A stretch of 64,000 nucleotides of DNA from the NCBI RefSeq assembly GCF_030052815.1, contig NC_079498.1, positions 78,478,992-78,542,991 on the forward strand, in the 5' to 3' direction. The notes under the pieces are model-generated. The model worked only from the letters and a program-made list of their open reading frames with translations, searched no databases and was not told the DNA's origin. Source of the DNA: Hevea brasiliensis (taxonomy: Eukaryota; Streptophyta; Magnoliopsida; Malpighiales; Euphorbiaceae). This document shows positions 59,971 to 64,000 of the stretch, piece by piece. Numbering within the stretch: the first letter of the stretch is position 1; each line of letters starts with the position of its first letter. The position numbers and the translations under genes are program-made.

Positions 59971-60613
59971 TAATCAAGGTAAAACCAAGAGATCGTCATC
60001 GAGATTTTTGGAGTCCAGATTCGTAGAAGTGTCGAAGAGTTCAAGATTGTCACCTCCTCAAAGAATGCATGTAGATAGGGCTCATTTTATACATGTTATG
60101 TATATTGTTCATTCCTAGCACATTGTAAATTATTTGTATATCTTGTACAAAATAAACTCATGTAATTAACCTATGAATTATGGAAGCTATTCAAAGTAAG
60201 TATTTTAGTATGTGAATTGAATTTGAGTTATAATGAGATTATACTTGTGAATATTGAGATATTGAAAATCTAATGAGATTTCAGAGAAATCTGGATACTG
60301 TATTGAGATACATTATGTTTGAAAATTTTTGAGACTATTAAGTTTGAGAAATTGAGTATATATTGAAATTGTCTTTGGTGTTCAAGAATCATTAGTCCAA
60401 ATTACAATTGACACTTTGTCGGATTATCGTTAAAATTTTTGAAATTTCCAATTTAGTTAGATTTTGATAAAAGTAAAAATAGCCTAAATCTTCAATAAAG
60501 TTTTTGAATAAATAAATCAAGGACTGTAATGAAATCAGATAAAATAGAGTGCTCCGGCACACTGAGTGGCATAACTTGCTCGGCTACACTGTAGTCGGGT
60601 AAGGGGTGTCACA

Positions 60614-60968
60614 TTTAGTGGTATCAGAGCACGATTTAGGCGTTTCTGGACCTAGATAGATTGCATATCATGCATTGCATTCATAAGAGTCGAGGTGACA
60701 CTATTGCAGATCTGTATTTCCTGTTTATTTTAGGTTAAGGTATGGAATAAGAGAGTGAAGAGACAATGAGATAGCGAATGGAGACGAGAAGGAGACTGTA
60801 TTTAAGATGAAAAAGGATGAGTACATAACTGTTTGAGGATAGGATTGAGATTAAGGAGAAAGTGAAGTAGGATAACACGGAAAGATGAAGAAATAAAGAG
60901 GTAGTAGCTCCTCGGCTATTTACCCTGGGTAAATTTCGAGGACGAAATTTAAATAAGAGGGGAAGAGT
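60614..60968 (+). other. element E interior with primer site and polypurine tract
   Basis: TGGTATCAGAGC (60619-60630) is an exact primer site. The polypurine tract AAATAAGAGGGGAAGAG lies at 60951-60967. Between them there is no frame with likeness to gag or pol. The motif AAATTTCGAGGACGAAATTT at 60931-60950 is the same one that precedes the polypurine tract in A, B and D. Confidence 0.9.
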
Positions 60969-63900
60969 TGTAACACCCTCCCGGTAGCAACTCCGTGCAT
61001 TCTACTGTTCCGGTGACCGGTGTCGATCCGTACAGCTAGAACGTCTAGAAAAATATTTAAATCAAAGTGAGGGACCATAATTAACTCAAATATTAATAAG
61101 AAAAATTTAGTAAAAATTTTAGAAATAAAATACAACTAAGTTAAATGAGCCGGTGCCCAAGCGATGGGTAACCAAAGGGAAGTTGCGGTTCTCGCAACGA
61201 GGAGCCCTAGACCCGGGGGAAAAATTATAAAATAATTTTTGGGACTCCAGAGAAGGGTCATTGAGGTTCCTATGGTATTAGAATGCCAAGAAAATATTTA
61301 GAAAATTTTTTCAATCGGTACAGACAATTTTGACCCGTTAAGCCAAACGAAGGGCATTTTGGTCATTTCGCCTTCAGAGGTGATTTTTGGCCGACTTGTC
61401 CAGTCGAGTAAATAATTAATATGACATAAAATGTGAATAAATATTGTTGAAAATTGAATTGAAAATGATTAGAAAAGAAAAGGAAAGAAAAATCCATAAA
61501 AAGCAATTTATGACATCTTTATGATGTCACTTACAAGTCTCCACCAATTGCATTCAAATAAGCATTTTTAAAACACTTAAAAGAGTCAAAATGGACCAAA
61601 ATAAATCTACTCTTCTTCTTCTTCTTCCTCCAATACGTGACTCTCTTCTCCATAGCCTCCATAGAAGTTTCTTTCATCACTTTCATTTTTCCCATGAATT
61701 TCCACTACTAAACCCTAAGTCACCTTCATCAAAACTTGTCCATACCTCTTGGGGAAATGTTTGGCAGCCAAGAAAAGGAAAGGAAGTGAAGTTTGAGTTG
61801 GGAAAAAATCTACCCTATTCAAGGTTAGTGCACATATATACTCAAAACTCTTTATTTCCATGCTAGAGACTTGAAACAAGTATGAATTTGTAACTTAAAT
61901 GAACCAAAATTATGTGTATGCCTACTATGATTTTCGGCAGCCCTAAGGAAGGAACAATGATGGAGTGTTTTTGATGGTTTTAATGGACTTAGAATGAATT
62001 AGAGATTATGTTTAAGGTGTATATACACATATATAATGAATGGAAGTGCTTAAGTAGGTGTATGTGTGAATCATAAGGGAAAACTAGGGTTTTGAGAAGT
62101 GAAAATTTGACTTGGCTTAGGAAATTGTTAGAGAACATTTTAATGGTCAATTAGTGACCATTTTAGGTAAGTTGGCCATAAATTGGACTGAAATGTAGCA
62201 TGGCAAAGTGAAGGAGCATGCTGCCTTGTGAGTGCAAAGAGGTGATCAAATTTCAGTCCACTTGGACTGCCATAGCTTGGGTTGTGTTGGTCCAATTGGT
62301 GTTTGGCCAATTGGACATGAAACTAGGCTTATAATGGCACATTTTTGCTCAAGAAACCATGCCCAAACGACCAAAGCAAGAGGACCAAAAGTTGGCCCCA
62401 ATCCGGATACCCTGCAAACAGCCCCTGCAGAATGACCAAATGAACAGTAACTGTTCATTTGGCCATAACTCACTGTATAAATGGTTAATTGATCTGAAAT
62501 ATTTATAGCAATAAGTTAAGACATAGACAAACAACTTTCATGAAGAAACCTACCCCAAATTATGACCATAACCTAATCAAATCATTGAGCAAAGTGAAGT
62601 TTACTGTACTGAGATTTCCAGAATTTTCATTTGAGCAGTAATGTTTGGATGGCTATAACTCTCTCTAGAAAACTCGGATTTAGGCGATTCTTGAACCGAT
62701 GGAAACTTAAGACATGGTAGAACATTTTATATGAAGAAAGTTAGACCAAATTATGAACTTAACTTGGTCAAATTACTGACCAAAGTTGGACCAAAATCTG
62801 CCAAAACCCAAAATTTCAGCAGGAACAGTACACGTGAACAGTAAACTTATTTTGGCCATAACTTGAGCTACAAAACTTCAAATGGAGTGATTCAAAAAAA
62901 GAAATTCAACTAGACAAAATAAGGAACATTTTCTATGAAGGAAGTTTTGTCAAATTCCAACAGTAAATCGACCAATGAAACAGTGCAACTTCGGAGCACC
63001 AAAACCGAAAATTGGCAATTTTGCCAAAATGACCTAAGCTTTGAGAAAGTGACCAAAACCAACAAGTTTTAAATGAAAAATGTAGTATGTTTGAAGTGCC
63101 AAAGTCATTGTACATATTTTCTATGCAAAAGTCAACATTTTAGTTGACTAATGAAGTGAATAGTGACATGAAAACTTGAAATAAGCTTGGAAATGGATTT
63201 GGTAATTGATTCCAACAAGTTTTAAATGCAAAATGTGGTACATCGAGTGTTTAAACCAATGTACCTATTGTCTATGCAAAAGTCAACATTTTTGTTGACC
63301 AATGAGGTGAATAGTGACACCAAAACTTGAAATTCAAAATTTGAAATTAGAAATGCATCTAGGGGACTTTAAATTGCAATTGGCAATTAATACTAGTAAA
63401 TGTAAAACTCAAAATGTGGGATCTTGGTGTAATTAGAATTAATATATCCATTAAGTATAAAAAGGTCAACATTTTGGTTGACTAGTATGGTGAATAGTAA
63501 TCAAAATGATTAGTGAATTAAGATGAAGACATAGAACCAATTCTAAGCTTAAATGCTTAGAATTGTATGACAAATATGGACTATGCATCCTAGTCAAAAT
63601 TGTTAAAAAAAAAATTTAGGCCATAAATTTGAAATCCATGAAATATTCATGGATTACTTGAAACATGAAAAATAAGTCACCTAATTGATGTGAATAGATA
63701 GTTAGGGCATATATGCCCATCACAAATGGAATTCATAAAATATTAGTAACTCAACTTGAAATATAAAATTTGTAATTACATAAGTAGATTCTTGAATGTA
63801 TAAATGAGAAAGGAAAAATGTTTTGAATACAATGGTACATGTGAACCATTGTTTAGAATTGTGATCAATATAAATAACATAATGAATGGATAAATAAACC

Positions 63901-64000
63901 ATATTAATGTATGAATGAGACATTAGTTCTCATTATTGTAAAGAGGAAAAGTATTTTGAGTACAATGGTATAAAAGGATAATTGATGTGAATTGTGATCA
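60969..64000 (+). repeat. element E 3' LTR, partial
   Basis: It is collinear with 56185-59217 at an offset of about 4784 bp, with only 1-2 bp indels. The right end is outside the window. Confidence 0.92.

Larger units (their letters stand above)
56185..60613 (+). repeat. element E 5' LTR
   Basis: It starts TGTAACACCCTCCCGG and ends AAGGGGTGTCACA. Signals in order: a CTTCTTCTTCTTC stretch at about 56825, donor-like GTTAGT at 57038, four degenerate units of about 190 bp (57480-58270), three units of 150-185 bp with inverted GTCAA/TTGAC pairs (58274-58705), an 11-bp inverted repeat at about 58753-58780, and the twin hairpin at 59929-59970. It lacks the 64-nt block of the other families. The 91-codon frame at 56805-57080 starts near the CTTCTT stretch and crosses the donor-like site; I do not regard it as a supported gene. 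Confidence 0.92.
56185..64000 (+). mobile_element. element E: giant LTRs with a 355-bp interior
   Basis: E has its 5' LTR at 56185-60613 (4429 bp), its interior at 60614-60968, and its 3' LTR from 60969, which runs off the window after 3.03 kb. The interior has a perfect primer site and a polypurine tract but no coding sequence. The two LTRs differ at roughly one base in 80-100 by eye, so the insertion is young. It sits in the element D 3' LTR; the left flank is gcggt. With LTRs about twelve times longer than the interior it fits neither TRIM (short LTR) nor LARD (long interior) classes. It depends on another element's proteins. Confidence 0.9.

Overview
This window is plant nuclear DNA, AT-rich and made almost entirely of LTR retrotransposons nested inside one another. 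I see no host protein-coding gene, rRNA or tRNA gene. The evidence for a plant (probably a eudicot) is a Ty1/copia polyprotein of plant type, several Ty3/gypsy gag/pol fragments of the Tekay/Del chromovirus type, primer-binding sites complementary to the plant initiator methionine tRNA (TGGTATCAGAGC), and LTRs with TG...CA ends and 5-bp target duplications. The species cannot be named from the sequence; a woody Malpighiales genome such as rubber tree is only a guess.

Layout. The outermost host visible is element C (minus strand), a decayed gypsy element with gag, protease and RT at 38371-41111 and its 5' LTR at 41301-44782. Element A (plus strand) is inserted in the RT gene of C and fills everything left of 38370. 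A consists of part of its 5' LTR (7809-10038), a short internal region (10039-10649 and 21096-22420) and a 3' LTR (22421-38370). Into A have gone: (i) an LTR of family E at 6869-7808, itself holding an inverted E LTR (5468-6868) that abuts a 5'-truncated copia element (1-5467); (ii) a complete minus-strand element B (10650-21095, TSD actgg/actag) inside the A gag gene; (iii) a solo LTR of family F (22870-30599, TSD atttg) that holds a solo LTR of family C (23050-26554, TSD aaacg/aaatg); (iv) a solo B-type LTR (31732-35471, TSD tgaaa). Right of C lie about 200 bp of unassigned DNA, then element D (plus strand, from 44989), whose 5' LTR holds another solo B-type LTR (47119-51237, TSD gttat) and whose 3' LTR is cut at 56185 by element E. 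E has two LTRs of about 4.4 kb around only 355 bp of internal sequence, and its second LTR runs off the window.

How the parts relate. All five gypsy LTR families are giant (about 3.5-4.5 kb) with short or non-coding interiors. A, B and D lack pol and share a related non-coding block in its place; A and D also share a large deletion of the Gag capsid. C has the same LTR family as D and once had pol, so it is a plausible autonomous partner.

The most unusual signal is inside the LTRs. Every family carries a splice-donor-like GTAAGT/GTTAGT about 855-890 bp from the LTR start. Four families then carry an exon-like block of nearly constant length (64 nt, 63 in B) between an AG and a GT. All families carry two adjacent covarying hairpins, the second ending at or next to an AG. 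This looks like a conserved, structured, spliced leader inside giant LTRs. It is an inference from comparing copies by eye and needs transcript data.
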